Assembly: GCA_021199375.1 (NCBI GenBank)
Contig: JAJQIB010000039.1
Location: forward strand, 32,086-96,085
Length of the DNA: 64,000 nt
Direction: 5' to 3'
Origin: Ruminococcus sp.
GTDB taxonomy: Bacteria > Bacillota > Clostridia > Oscillospirales > Ruminococcaceae
Below are positions 10,669 to 19,812 of the stretch, piece after piece. A program made the translations under genes and the position numbers. Below the pieces are notes generated by a model. The model was not told the origin of the DNA. It saw only the letters and a program-made list of their open reading frames with translations, and ran no database searches. How positions within the stretch are numbered: position 1 is the stretch's first letter; every line of letters starts with the position of its first letter.

Positions 10669-11406
10669 GTGATTGACTTGTATCTATCTTATAATTCCGA
10701 TATGGGAAGTGTACGGACAGAAAATCAGGATAAAATTTGTGCAGGTTTTCTATCTGACAACGTTTCTCTTGTTGTTGTTTGCGATGGAATGGGCGGAGCA
10801 TCTTCAGGTGCAGTTGCCAGTGATATAGCCGCCAATGAGATTTATCGCAGAATATCGGAAGGTTATCGAGAAGAAATGAAGCCGTCTGTAGTGCGAAGCC
10901 TGCTTGAAACTTCTGTTTCTGCGGCAAATGCCATTGTTTATGAAAAAAGCTGTGAGGATATTGAAAAAAACGGAATGGGTACGACCTGCGTTTTAGCACT
11001 TGTTGATGACAAACGTGCTTATGTTGTTAATGTCGGAGACAGTCGAGCGTATCTTATGGACGAGTCAGGTATTACTCAAATAACAGAAGATCATACCTAT
11101 GTTAATGAGCTGTACAAGCATGGTGAAATTACCTATGAACAGATGGAAAATCACAAAATGCGCAATATAATTACTCGTGCTGTAGGCGTTGAGGAAAAGG
11201 TTGAAATTGATTATTTTGAGCTTGAAGAATCAGGCAATTTCGCAATTTTTCTTTGCACCGATGGCTTGTCAGCATATTGTCACCCGCAAATTATATACGA
11301 GAGTGTCTTTAATAAGAATCTAGACAAAGGCGTATCTGATTTGATAGATTATTGCAATGCCTGCGGAGGCAAGGATAATATTTCCGCAGCAGTTATTGCC
11401 AACTAA
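10669..11406 (+). CDS. prpC: PP2C-family Ser/Thr phosphatase (Stp/PrpC)
   Basis: SDMGSVRTENQD, VCDGMGGASSG, GDSRAYL; adjacent to PASTA kinase. Confidence 0.94.
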   Translation: MIDLYLSYNSDMGSVRTENQDKICAGFLSDNVSLVVVCDGMGGASSGAVASDIAANEIYRRISEGYREEMKPSVVRSLLETSVSAANAIVYEKSCEDIEKNGMGTTCVLALVDDKRAYVVNVGDSRAYLMDESGITQITEDHTYVNELYKHGEITYEQMENHKMRNIITRAVGVEEKVEIDYFELEESGNFAIFLCTDGLSAYCHPQIIYESVFNKNLDKGVSDLIDYCNACGGKDNISAAVIAN

Positions 11407-11448
11407 ACGAATTTAAATAAAGGGAAAAGAACAGGAGTTGAAGTTTTT

Positions 11449-13608
11449 ATGAATTATATCGGCATGAAGCTCGACAACCGTTATGAGATCACTGAACAAA
11501 TTGGTTCAGGAGGCATGGCGGATGTTTACAAGGCGGTTGATTTAGAGGAAGATCGCATTGTAGCAGTCAAGATTCTACGAGACGAATTTTCTCAAAATGA
11601 GGACTTTTTGAGGAGATTTCGAAATGAAAGTAAAGCCATTGCTGTACTTTCACATCCTAACATTGTAAAAATTTACGATGTCGGTCTTACCGATGAAACA
11701 AAGTTTATTGTCATGGAGTATATTGATGGCATAACGCTCAAGGATTTTATGGAGCAGCAGGGTGTGCTTCGCTGGAAGGATGCACTTTTCTTCGTCACAC
11801 AAATTTTACGTGCTCTACAGCACGCACATGATAAGGGAATTGTTCATCGCGATATAAAGCCACAGAATATAATGCTATATGAAGACGGCACTATCAAGGT
11901 CATGGACTTCGGAATTGCAAGATTTTCACGTGTTGATGGCAAGACTATGTCTGACAAGACAGTAGGCTCGGTTCACTATATTTCACCTGAACAAGCGAGA
12001 GGCGATATAACTGATGAGCGCAGCGATATCTATTCAGTTGGTGTAATGATGTACGAAATGCTTACAGGTAAGAAGCCTTATGACGCTGATACACCTGTTG
12101 CAATTGCACTAAAGCATATGCAGGAGGAATGCGTACCTCCGCGTGAGATTATGCCTTCTGTACCTGATGCACTTGAAGAAATAGTACTTCATGCTATGGA
12201 AAAGGATCCCACAAGACGTTATCAGTCTGCTGCGGATATGATTAAGGATATTGACACATTTAAACTAGATCCCACAGTTATCTTTGGATACACAGATCCA
12301 AACTATGTTCCTCAAGCTACACAGGAGGCTACTCGCTATTATAATCCCCTAATCAATAGTCAAAACAGTGAAGCTGAAGTAATTGAAGAACCTGAAGAAG
12401 AGGATGACGAGGATGAGGATGATGACGATGAGGATAATCATCATCGCAGCTATGTAGTCCCTATTATGCTTGCAGTTACTGTGGCTGTTGTAATAGTTGC
12501 ATCCTTAGTTATAGCATATTATGCTATTTCAAATTTCGGTCCAAGTGCTACTCATACCGGCAATGTTGAAATTCCAAACTTTGTTGGTCAAAATATTGTT
12601 CAGGTAGAACAGGAATGGGGCGATAAGCTTACATTTGAAAAGGAAGAGGAATATTCAAACGAATATGACGAAGGCGTTATTATGTCACAGGATCAAACCG
12701 GAAAGACGGTTCGTGAAGGCTATACACTAAAGGTTACTGTCAGCAAGGGTCAACGACTTATTACAGTACCTAATATGGTGGATAAGACCGAAGAGGTTGC
12801 TAGAAGCGAATTAACAAGTGCAGGCTTTGTACCTGTTCGTGTTGAGATGCACAGTGATGAAGTTGCCGAGGGTCTGGTAATAAAGACTGAGCCTGAAGCT
12901 GGATCCGAATATCCTGAGGGTAAAGAGGTTCAGTATTATGTAAGCCAGGGACCTGTTGAAACGCAAATTAAGGTACCTGATGTAACTGGACTCACACAAT
13001 CTAAAGCTATAGCAGCACTTAAGGAGAGCAAGCTTGATTATGAGGTAGAAGAGGTCAAGGAGGATGGAAACAAGGGTAAGGTAGTAGAGCAAAGCATAGA
13101 TGCCGATACCTATGTTGACAAGGGAACAGTAGTAACAATATATGTTTCTACCGGTGAGGCAGATCCTATAGAGTTAACACTAACGATTCCTATGCCCGAC
13201 GGAATAAGAGGCTCGTATACTATCGATGTTTATCGAGAGGGAAGTGCAGCTTATACTAAGACCATCTCAAACGGAGAAGCAGTTGCAGGAAGCACTGTTA
13301 GCTTTGATATTTCAGGTAAAAAGACTGAAACCCTTACCGTTTATATCAAGAGTAACGATCTAGGAGAAGAAAATCTTATTAGATATGCAACCTATGATAT
13401 CAATTATGATAATGAGGAAATTACTCTTGATGGTGAGTTAAACGAGTCTGACCTGCTCAAGATTACTCCGGCTGAGTCTACTACAACCACAGCAGAAACA
13501 ACTCCTGAAACGACTGAAACGGCTCCTGCTGAAACCTCTGCCACTGAAACAACTACAGCTGAGACAACGGCACCAGAAGAAACAACAGTCGCTGAAGCGT
13601 ATGAATAA
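11449..13608 (+). CDS. prkC: Ser/Thr protein kinase with acidic juxtamembrane linker, one TM segment, three PASTA domains and Thr/Glu-rich C-terminal tail
   Basis: IVHRDIKPQNIM, DFGIARFS, TM VVPIMLAVTVAVVIVASLVIAYYAI, three PASTA-like repeats. Confidence 0.95.
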   Translation: MNYIGMKLDNRYEITEQIGSGGMADVYKAVDLEEDRIVAVKILRDEFSQNEDFLRRFRNESKAIAVLSHPNIVKIYDVGLTDETKFIVMEYIDGITLKDFMEQQGVLRWKDALFFVTQILRALQHAHDKGIVHRDIKPQNIMLYEDGTIKVMDFGIARFSRVDGKTMSDKTVGSVHYISPEQARGDITDERSDIYSVGVMMYEMLTGKKPYDADTPVAIALKHMQEECVPPREIMPSVPDALEEIVLHAMEKDPTRRYQSAADMIKDIDTFKLDPTVIFGYTDPNYVPQATQEATRYYNPLINSQNSEAEVIEEPEEEDDEDEDDDDEDNHHRSYVVPIMLAVTVAVVIVASLVIAYYAISNFGPSATHTGNVEIPNFVGQNIVQVEQEWGDKLTFEKEEEYSNEYDEGVIMSQDQTGKTVREGYTLKVTVSKGQRLITVPNMVDKTEEVARSELTSAGFVPVRVEMHSDEVAEGLVIKTEPEAGSEYPEGKEVQYYVSQGPVETQIKVPDVTGLTQSKAIAALKESKLDYEVEEVKEDGNKGKVVEQSIDADTYVDKGTVVTIYVSTGEADPIELTLTIPMPDGIRGSYTIDVYREGSAAYTKTISNGEAVAGSTVSFDISGKKTETLTVYIKSNDLGEENLIRYATYDINYDNEEITLDGELNESDLLKITPAESTTTTAETTPETTETAPAETSATETTTAETTAPEETTVAEAYE

Positions 13609-13623
13609 TAAGAGTAGGCTTTC

Positions 13624-14505
13624 ATGAATGGATTGATAATTAAAGCTATCGGAGGCATCTATACTGTAGAAGCCTCCGATGGTATATATGAATGTGCTGC
13701 CAGAGGAATATTCAGAAAGCAAGGCGTTTCACCTATGTGCGGTGACACTGTTGGGTTTTCTATTGATAATGATAAATCTGGCATAATAGAAAGCATAACA
13801 CCAAGAAAAAACGAAATCATAAGACCTCCACTTGCTAATCTTGATATATTACTTTATGTGACATCTGTTGTAGAGCCTGTCCCTAATTTAACGTTGATAG
13901 ATAAGTTTATAGCTATTTGTGAATACAAAAAAATAACCCCTGCTGTTATTATAACTAAAATTGATAAATGCAGCAGTGATGAAATTGAAAACATCTATAA
14001 GCTTGCAAAAATACCTATCTTTAAAGCGAATAATACAAATGGCGAAGGCAGCAAAAGTATAAGAGATTTTATATCAGGAAAGCTATGTGCTTTTACCGGA
14101 AACACAGGAGTGGGCAAATCCTCACTTTTAAACTGCATGTTTCCAAACCTAGAACTATCTACAAATGAAATAAGCAAAAAGCTAGGCAGAGGAAAGCACA
14201 CAACACGTCATGTAGAGCTTTTTAAGATGCCGGGCGGAGGTTACATAGCTGACACACCTGGATTTTCAAGCTTTGAAACCAATCGTTATCAGATTATCTT
14301 TAAAGACGAGCTTGCTGATTGCTTTCGTGAATTTTCAGAGTTTAAAGATAACTGTCGTTTTCCAAACTGCAGTCATACAGGTGAAAAAGGATGCGCAGTA
14401 ATACAAGCTGTGAATGATGGCAAAATTGCTCCTTCAAGACATCAAAGCTATTTAGGGATGTATGAGGAAGCGAAAAATCTTAAGGAATGGGAATATAAGA
14501 AGTAA
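13624..14505 (+). CDS. rsgA: ribosome small subunit-dependent GTPase A
   Basis: GNTGVGKSSLLN, permuted GTPase motifs, C-terminal CRFPNCSHTGEKGCAV. Confidence 0.95.
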   Translation: MNGLIIKAIGGIYTVEASDGIYECAARGIFRKQGVSPMCGDTVGFSIDNDKSGIIESITPRKNEIIRPPLANLDILLYVTSVVEPVPNLTLIDKFIAICEYKKITPAVIITKIDKCSSDEIENIYKLAKIPIFKANNTNGEGSKSIRDFISGKLCAFTGNTGVGKSSLLNCMFPNLELSTNEISKKLGRGKHTTRHVELFKMPGGGYIADTPGFSSFETNRYQIIFKDELADCFREFSEFKDNCRFPNCSHTGEKGCAVIQAVNDGKIAPSRHQSYLGMYEEAKNLKEWEYKK

Positions 14506-14531
14506 TAAACGTACAGTTAAGGAGATTTATC

Positions 14532-15152
14532 ATGAAACGCTGTATAATTTTTGCAGGAGGAAATCCTGAGCCTATGCTGCCGGATGGAATTAATACTGAA
14601 AATTCTCTTATAATAGCAGCTGATAAAGGCTATATTAATTGCAAGGAACTAGGCTTTACTCCTACATTAACCATAGGCGATTTTGACTCTTTAGGCTTCA
14701 TTCCGAATGATTGCGAAAAAATTTCCTTTCCGAAGGAAAAGGATGATACAGATCTTATGCTTGCAGTGCGTGAGGCATTAAAGCGTGAATGTTCTGATAT
14801 TACCATTTTAGGTGCGCTAGGCGGCAGACTTGATCACACACTTGCAAACATACAAACGCTTGCGTTTATTCGTGAAAATGGAGCATGGGGAAGAATTTTA
14901 AGCTGCAACGAACAGATAATTCTTGTATCCTCCGGCAAATACACAATTAAAAGAAAAGAGCACTACTCACTTTCACTTTTTTCTTATAGCAGGGAGGTTA
15001 CAGGACTTACCGTTAAAGGAGTTAAGTATCCATTAAATAATGGGAAAATAGATTCAAGCTTTCCTATAGGTGTGTCAAATGAGATTATAAATGACAGCGC
15101 TGAGATTTCATTTAGTAGTGGTCTATTGGTTATTGTACAAAGCCGAGCTTAA
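14532..15152 (+). CDS. thiN: thiamine diphosphokinase
   Basis: TIGDFDSLG, KDDTDLMLAV, GALGGRLDHTLANI. Confidence 0.93.
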   Translation: MKRCIIFAGGNPEPMLPDGINTENSLIIAADKGYINCKELGFTPTLTIGDFDSLGFIPNDCEKISFPKEKDDTDLMLAVREALKRECSDITILGALGGRLDHTLANIQTLAFIRENGAWGRILSCNEQIILVSSGKYTIKRKEHYSLSLFSYSREVTGLTVKGVKYPLNNGKIDSSFPIGVSNEIINDSAEISFSSGLLVIVQSRA

Positions 15153-15233
15153 CAAAAATTCTTAACACATTTAGTATTAGCTGCATATTATGAAATACAC
15201 GATAGATAAATTTAGATAATCGGAGGTATTTTT

Positions 15234-15320
15234 ATGAAGGTAGTAGTTGTAAAAAGTCCGAAGCTTTTAGCGCCGGTGTTAAGAATGATTTTTAAGATAA
15301 AAAAAGAGCCTGTTGAATAA
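15234..15320 (+). CDS. spoVM: stage V sporulation protein M (28-aa micropeptide, missing from ORF track)
   Basis: ATG after CGGAGGT RBS: MKVVVVKSPKLLAPVLRMIFKIKKEPVE; resembles SpoVM amphipathic peptides; downstream of prkC-rsgA-thiN as in Bacillus. Confidence 0.85.
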   Translation: MKVVVVKSPKLLAPVLRMIFKIKKEPVE

Positions 15321-15334
15321 TTACATATGCTCTG

Positions 15335-15361
15335 AAAGGACAGTTTTTGCTGTCCTTTTTT
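15335..15361 (+). terminator. rho-independent terminator after spoVM
   Basis: AAAGGACAG-TTTTTG-CTGTCCTTTTTT. Confidence 0.85.
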
Positions 15362-15399
15362 ATTTTCATACGCATATAATACTAACAGGAGGCTAAATA

Positions 15400-15951
15400 A
15401 TGCTAGAGCTTAATGTTTTTTCAATTAAATTGAGATTCTATTTTGGATTTTTTGCCGTTATATTTGTATCTTTTTTCTTTGGCAGTAAGGATTCATTGGG
15501 AATATTAGCGGCGCTCACTTGCTGCCTGTTACATGAATTAGGTCATCTTTCGGCAATGTGCTTGCTATCTACTTCACCTGACAAAATATGTTTTTATGCT
15601 GGTGGAATAAAAATAATTCCGCATAATAATGGAATAGAGAGCAGGGAAGTCCAGACCATCATTCTAGCAGCAGGATGTGCAGTAAACTTTATCTTTGCTA
15701 TTGCTTCAAAGCTATTAGGATTTAATATGCTATATAATATAAATCTATGTTTAGGCATATTCAATCTTTTGCCATTTTCGTATTTTGATGGCGGCAGAAT
15801 TTTAGAACTATATTTACCGCATAACATAAAAAGGATATTTGCTTTAATCTGTACTATTCTATTAATTGTTGCTTTTTTTAGTGTGAATGCTATTAATCCT
15901 GCTATTCTTGCAGTATTTATATTCGTTTCAATTTCGGAGATATTTATGTGA
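15400..15951 (+). CDS. M50 site-2-protease family membrane metalloprotease (SpoIVFB-like size)
   Basis: HELGH zinc motif, FSYFDGGRILE second motif, multiple TM segments. Confidence 0.8.
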   Translation: MLELNVFSIKLRFYFGFFAVIFVSFFFGSKDSLGILAALTCCLLHELGHLSAMCLLSTSPDKICFYAGGIKIIPHNNGIESREVQTIILAAGCAVNFIFAIASKLLGFNMLYNINLCLGIFNLLPFSYFDGGRILELYLPHNIKRIFALICTILLIVAFFSVNAINPAILAVFIFVSISEIFM

Positions 15952-16108
15952 TGTAAACTACTTAATATTAAGAGAAAACAAAATAATTCAAAATAATATT
16001 TCAACCCCCTGGAAATCTCTTTTACAATATGATATAATAAAGTATCAAAATAGCTTTTTGATAAAGCATTACTTTTAATACGGCACTAAATTCCACGGAG
16101 GAAAAAAT

Positions 16109-17293
16109 ATGACACGAATGAAATTATTGCTTTTAGCAGTTATATATTTAGCATTTATAGGCTTAGGTTTGCCCGATTCGCTTTTAGGCTCAGCATGGCC
16201 TTCTATGTATGAGGATTTAAATACACCGGTATCCTATGCTGGAATAATTTCAATGACCATCGCAGTTGGTACAATAATATCAAGCCTTTTAAGTGATCGA
16301 CTCACAAAGATTATAAAGACAGGAAAAATTACAGCCATAAGTACAGCGGTTATGGCAATTTCAATGTTTGGTTTTTCCATTAGTAATTCGTTCATAGCTC
16401 TTTGGATATGGGCAATTCCATACGGACTAGGGGCGGGAAGTGTTGATGCTGCTCTTAACAATTATGTTGCCCTACATTATCCAAGCAGACATATGAGCTG
16501 GCTTCATTGTATGTGGGGTATAGGAACTATTGTAGGTCCTTCTGTTATGGGCTATATGCTTACTAATGGTAACAACTGGAACACTGGCTATCGTCTTATG
16601 TCTATAATTCAGATTATAATTGCAATTATTCTTGTAATTAGCTTGCCACTATGGCAAAAAAATGATAGTATTAATGCTGACAGTAACTGTGAGCAGCTTG
16701 ATGAAAAATCTAAGCCTATTCCATTAAGAGAGCTATTTAAAATTCCAGGTGTAACAGAGGTTATGCTTACATTCTTTTGCTACTGTGCAATTGAATCTAC
16801 AACAATGCTTTGGAGTAGTACCTATCTGGCATTGTATAAAGGAATTTCAGCAGATACAGCTGCAACACTTGCAAGTCTTTTCTTTATCGGAATAACAGCG
16901 GGAAGAGCAGTTAATGGATTTTTGACATATAAATTTTCAGACACACAGATGGTGAGGATTGGTCAGGCAGTTATACTTGCTGGAATAATAGCTTTGCTTA
17001 TACCTTATGGAAAAATACTTTCAATCCTCGGTTTAATCCTTGTAGGAATCGGCTGTGCACCAATTTATCCTTGTATAATACATTCAACGCCTTCGCATTT
17101 TGGTTCAGATAAATCTCAAGCACTAATAGGAGTACAGATGGCAAGCGCATATGTTGGAACATGCTTGATGCCACCTGTATTCGGATTAATTGCAAACAAC
17201 ATAACGATATCATTGCTTCCTGCTTATCTGATTATAATACTTTTCTTGATGATTACTGTTCATGAAAGACTAGTAAGAAAAACAGAAAAATAG
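16109..17293 (+). CDS. MFS transporter
   Basis: About 12 hydrophobic segments; SDRLTK loop motif. Confidence 0.85.
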   Translation: MTRMKLLLLAVIYLAFIGLGLPDSLLGSAWPSMYEDLNTPVSYAGIISMTIAVGTIISSLLSDRLTKIIKTGKITAISTAVMAISMFGFSISNSFIALWIWAIPYGLGAGSVDAALNNYVALHYPSRHMSWLHCMWGIGTIVGPSVMGYMLTNGNNWNTGYRLMSIIQIIIAIILVISLPLWQKNDSINADSNCEQLDEKSKPIPLRELFKIPGVTEVMLTFFCYCAIESTTMLWSSTYLALYKGISADTAATLASLFFIGITAGRAVNGFLTYKFSDTQMVRIGQAVILAGIIALLIPYGKILSILGLILVGIGCAPIYPCIIHSTPSHFGSDKSQALIGVQMASAYVGTCLMPPVFGLIANNITISLLPAYLIIILFLMITVHERLVRKTEK

Positions 17294-17320
17294 AGCATGG
17301 TAAACTTTTTTTAAATTCAC

Positions 17321-17349
17321 TTGCAAAATCTCTTAGATTGTGTTATAAT
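17321..17349 (+). promoter_or_regulatory. sigmaA-type promoter upstream of nrdR
   Basis: TTGCAA-N17-TATAAT. Confidence 0.6.
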
Positions 17350-17405
17350 ATAAGTGTAAGATTATTAAACCAGTATTATTATAATAATAGCAAGGAGAAC
17401 AGCTT

Positions 17406-17861
17406 ATGAAATGCCCTTTTTGCGGATATCCCGATACAAAAGTAATAGATTCAAGACCAAGTGATACAAAAAAGCGCCGTCGCCGTGAATGTGCTAGCTG
17501 CGGTAAAAGATTTACTACCTATGAGGTTATAGAAAAGCCGATGCTCATGGTGTATAAGCGTGATGCAAGCTTTGAACCGTTCGACAGAAGTAAGCTTATA
17601 AAAGGTTTGCAGAGTGCAATAAAAAAACGTCCTGTAAGTGTGGAGGATATGAATGCACTTGTAGATGATATTGAAAATACTTTTGCTAACAGAATGCAAA
17701 CAGAAACCACAACTGAAGAAATAGGAAATATGGTGCTTGCCGGATTAAAAAAGCTTGACCATGTAGCTTATGTTCGCTTTGCGTCTGTTTATAAGGATTT
17801 TGCAGATGTTGAATCCTTTATACAGATTATATCCGAGCTTTCACAGGAAGAAAAGAAATAA
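17406..17861 (+). CDS. nrdR: transcriptional repressor NrdR
   Basis: MKCPFCGYPDTKVIDSRPSDTKKRRRRECASCGKRFTTYE. Confidence 0.97.
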   Translation: MKCPFCGYPDTKVIDSRPSDTKKRRRRECASCGKRFTTYEVIEKPMLMVYKRDASFEPFDRSKLIKGLQSAIKKRPVSVEDMNALVDDIENTFANRMQTETTTEEIGNMVLAGLKKLDHVAYVRFASVYKDFADVESFIQIISELSQEEKK

Positions 17862-17925
17862 TTTTTTTGCCGTGCTTTTAATAGAAGTGCGGCTGTTATT
17901 TTGAATGATATTTATAAAAAAGCGC

Positions 17926-17954
17926 TTGACAAATCAAAAGAGAAGTGCTATAAT
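17926..17954 (+). promoter_or_regulatory. perfect sigmaA consensus promoter upstream of tyrosine recombinase
   Basis: TTGACA-N17-TATAAT. Confidence 0.85.
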
Positions 17955-17966
17955 GGATATATAGAA

Positions 17967-17996
17967 AACCGCACTAAATCAAAGTTTAGTGCGGTT
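17967..17996 (+). repeat. perfect 12-bp inverted repeat, 6-nt spacer, at predicted 5' end of recombinase transcript
   Basis: AACCGCACTAAA-TCAAAG-TTTAGTGCGGTT. Confidence 0.9.
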
Positions 17997-18060
17997 AAGG
18001 GGAGTCAAAAACAATTAGCCATATCATTTGAAAACACACGATTATAAAGGAGTCGAAATC

Positions 18061-19038
18061 ATGAAAAAAGAATACCGAGATGATTGTCCAGAATATTTGC
18101 TTGGATTTTTAACACACTTGAGAGTTATTGAAAACCGTGCACCAAGAACCGAAGAAGCTTACTATACAGACCTACGATGCTTTTTAAGATATCTGCTTAT
18201 AGATCATAATGATGTAGATCCAAATAAGACAGCTTGGGAATCTATTTCAATTAAGAATGTGCCATTTGATTATTTGAAAAGCTTTACACTTTATGATGCG
18301 TATAATTATTTGCGTTGGTTAGCTGATGATCGTAATAACAGTCCTAAGACCAGAGCCAGAAAAACCTCGGCACTCAAGCATTTTTATAATTATCTTGCAA
18401 ATAAATCACATCAATTAGAATCAAATCCGCTTGAAACGCTTGAAAGCCCACATACTACAAGTTCTTTACCAAAATATTTAACGCTTGGCGAGGCTCAACA
18501 GCTTTTAGCTACAATAGAAACAAAGAATACTGAACGTGATTATTGCATTATAACGTTGTTTTTAAACTGCGGAATGCGACTATCAGAGCTTTGCGGAATT
18601 GATATGGGTGATATAAGCTTTGAAAACCGCACTTTGAGATTATTTGGAAAAGGTAGAAAGGAAAGAATAGTTTCACTTAACAATGCATGCATAACCGCAC
18701 TAAACGATTATTTGCCACACCGAAAAACTGAAGGAACAACCTGCGATGCTTTATTCTTTTCAAACAAGAAAAACCGCATATCAAAACGAAGAGTTCAAGA
18801 AATAGTTGAGGAATGCATCAAAAAAGCAGGGCTATCCAACATGGGAATCACCACTCACAAGCTGCGCCATACAGCAGCTACTTTGATGTATCAAAACGGT
18901 GTTGATACGCTTGTTCTGAAAGATGTTCTTGGTCACAAAAGTATTGCTACTACTGAAATTTATACGCATTTGAATGACGAGAATATAAAAGAAGCAATTG
19001 ATGCAAATCCGCTCGCTGATAATGTTAGAAAAAAATAG
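18061..19038 (+). CDS. XerC/XerD-type tyrosine recombinase
   Basis: Core-binding N-terminal domain, LNCGMRLSELCGID, TTHKLRHTAATLM, LGHKSIATTEIYTHL catalytic motifs. Confidence 0.93.
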   Translation: MKKEYRDDCPEYLLGFLTHLRVIENRAPRTEEAYYTDLRCFLRYLLIDHNDVDPNKTAWESISIKNVPFDYLKSFTLYDAYNYLRWLADDRNNSPKTRARKTSALKHFYNYLANKSHQLESNPLETLESPHTTSSLPKYLTLGEAQQLLATIETKNTERDYCIITLFLNCGMRLSELCGIDMGDISFENRTLRLFGKGRKERIVSLNNACITALNDYLPHRKTEGTTCDALFFSNKKNRISKRRVQEIVEECIKKAGLSNMGITTHKLRHTAATLMYQNGVDTLVLKDVLGHKSIATTEIYTHLNDENIKEAIDANPLADNVRKK

Positions 19039-19243
19039 AGTTAGACATTTGTATTACTTCCCTGCTTGACTTGCCTACTTGACTTCCTTTTTTTAAATTT
19101 TTATAATTATGTTTTATTTTATATCTCTATCTCCAACTGCAATTAATCGTAATAATATTTGCAGGAACGCCTTGAGGAAAAAGGGAGCTGTAAGTTATAA
19201 TCACTTTCTGCAGCTGATGTTGTTTCTCTTGTGCCTATTCCGT

Positions 19244-19789
19244 TTAGCTTATTTCAGCTTCAATACTATCGTCGGTTTCAGAAGAAATTATCGTTTGAAT
19301 TTGTTCGATATATTCATAGGGCAAATCATAGGATGAGTCAGCGTATGAAAAGTTGTTTTCATGCTCATATTCATCTGTAACGTCATAGTCAGAGGATATA
19401 AAGTTTACATAATAAAATCCGTCCTCGTTATCTCCGTCGGTTTTGATAATATATCCGTCTACTCCGCCACGTTCGGGATAGTCGTCACCTGAAAGCTCGT
19501 ACTCATCGCATATTTTCATAACCTCATCAATCCATGCGTCTATGCTTTCAATTGTACCTTCGTCTGTTATTTCCCATGTATAATCGCTTTCTTCGGCTGA
19601 GGCTGTTTCTCTTGTGCCTATTACCGTATAGCTTTTTTCAGCTTCGGAATCAGAAATGCCGGAGCCGGCTGTATTTTCCACTGCAGATGTCGAAGAATCG
19701 GAAGCACTTGATGAAATCTCATCTGTATTTCCGCATGAGCATAGCACTATTGACAAGCAGGACAAAAAAATAAGAATTATTTTTTTCAT
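19244..19789 (-). CDS. acidic secreted lipoprotein, unknown function
   Basis: Signal peptide with lipobox (IVLCSC); low-complexity Ser/Asp linker. Confidence 0.7.
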   Translation of the reverse strand: MKKIILIFLSCLSIVLCSCGNTDEISSSASDSSTSAVENTAGSGISDSEAEKSYTVIGTRETASAEESDYTWEITDEGTIESIDAWIDEVMKICDEYELSGDDYPERGGVDGYIIKTDGDNEDGFYYVNFISSDYDVTDEYEHENNFSYADSSYDLPYEYIEQIQTIISSETDDSIEAEIS

Positions 19790-19812
19790 AAAATTACCTC
19801 CATAAATTGATA

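Noticed and set aside
13480-13605. Repetitive ACT/GAA-rich stretch that could look like a tandem repeat array
   Set aside because: In frame it encodes the Thr/Glu-rich tail of the PASTA kinase; no CRISPR-like repeat/spacer periodicity.
13404-13722. Two overlapping minus-strand ORFs rich in Val/Ser and Cys
   Set aside because: Antisense translations of the kinase's low-complexity tail.
17967-17996. Chromosomal dif site
   Set aside because: The arm/centre geometry fits, but the sequence does not resemble known dif arms, and perfect symmetry is atypical.
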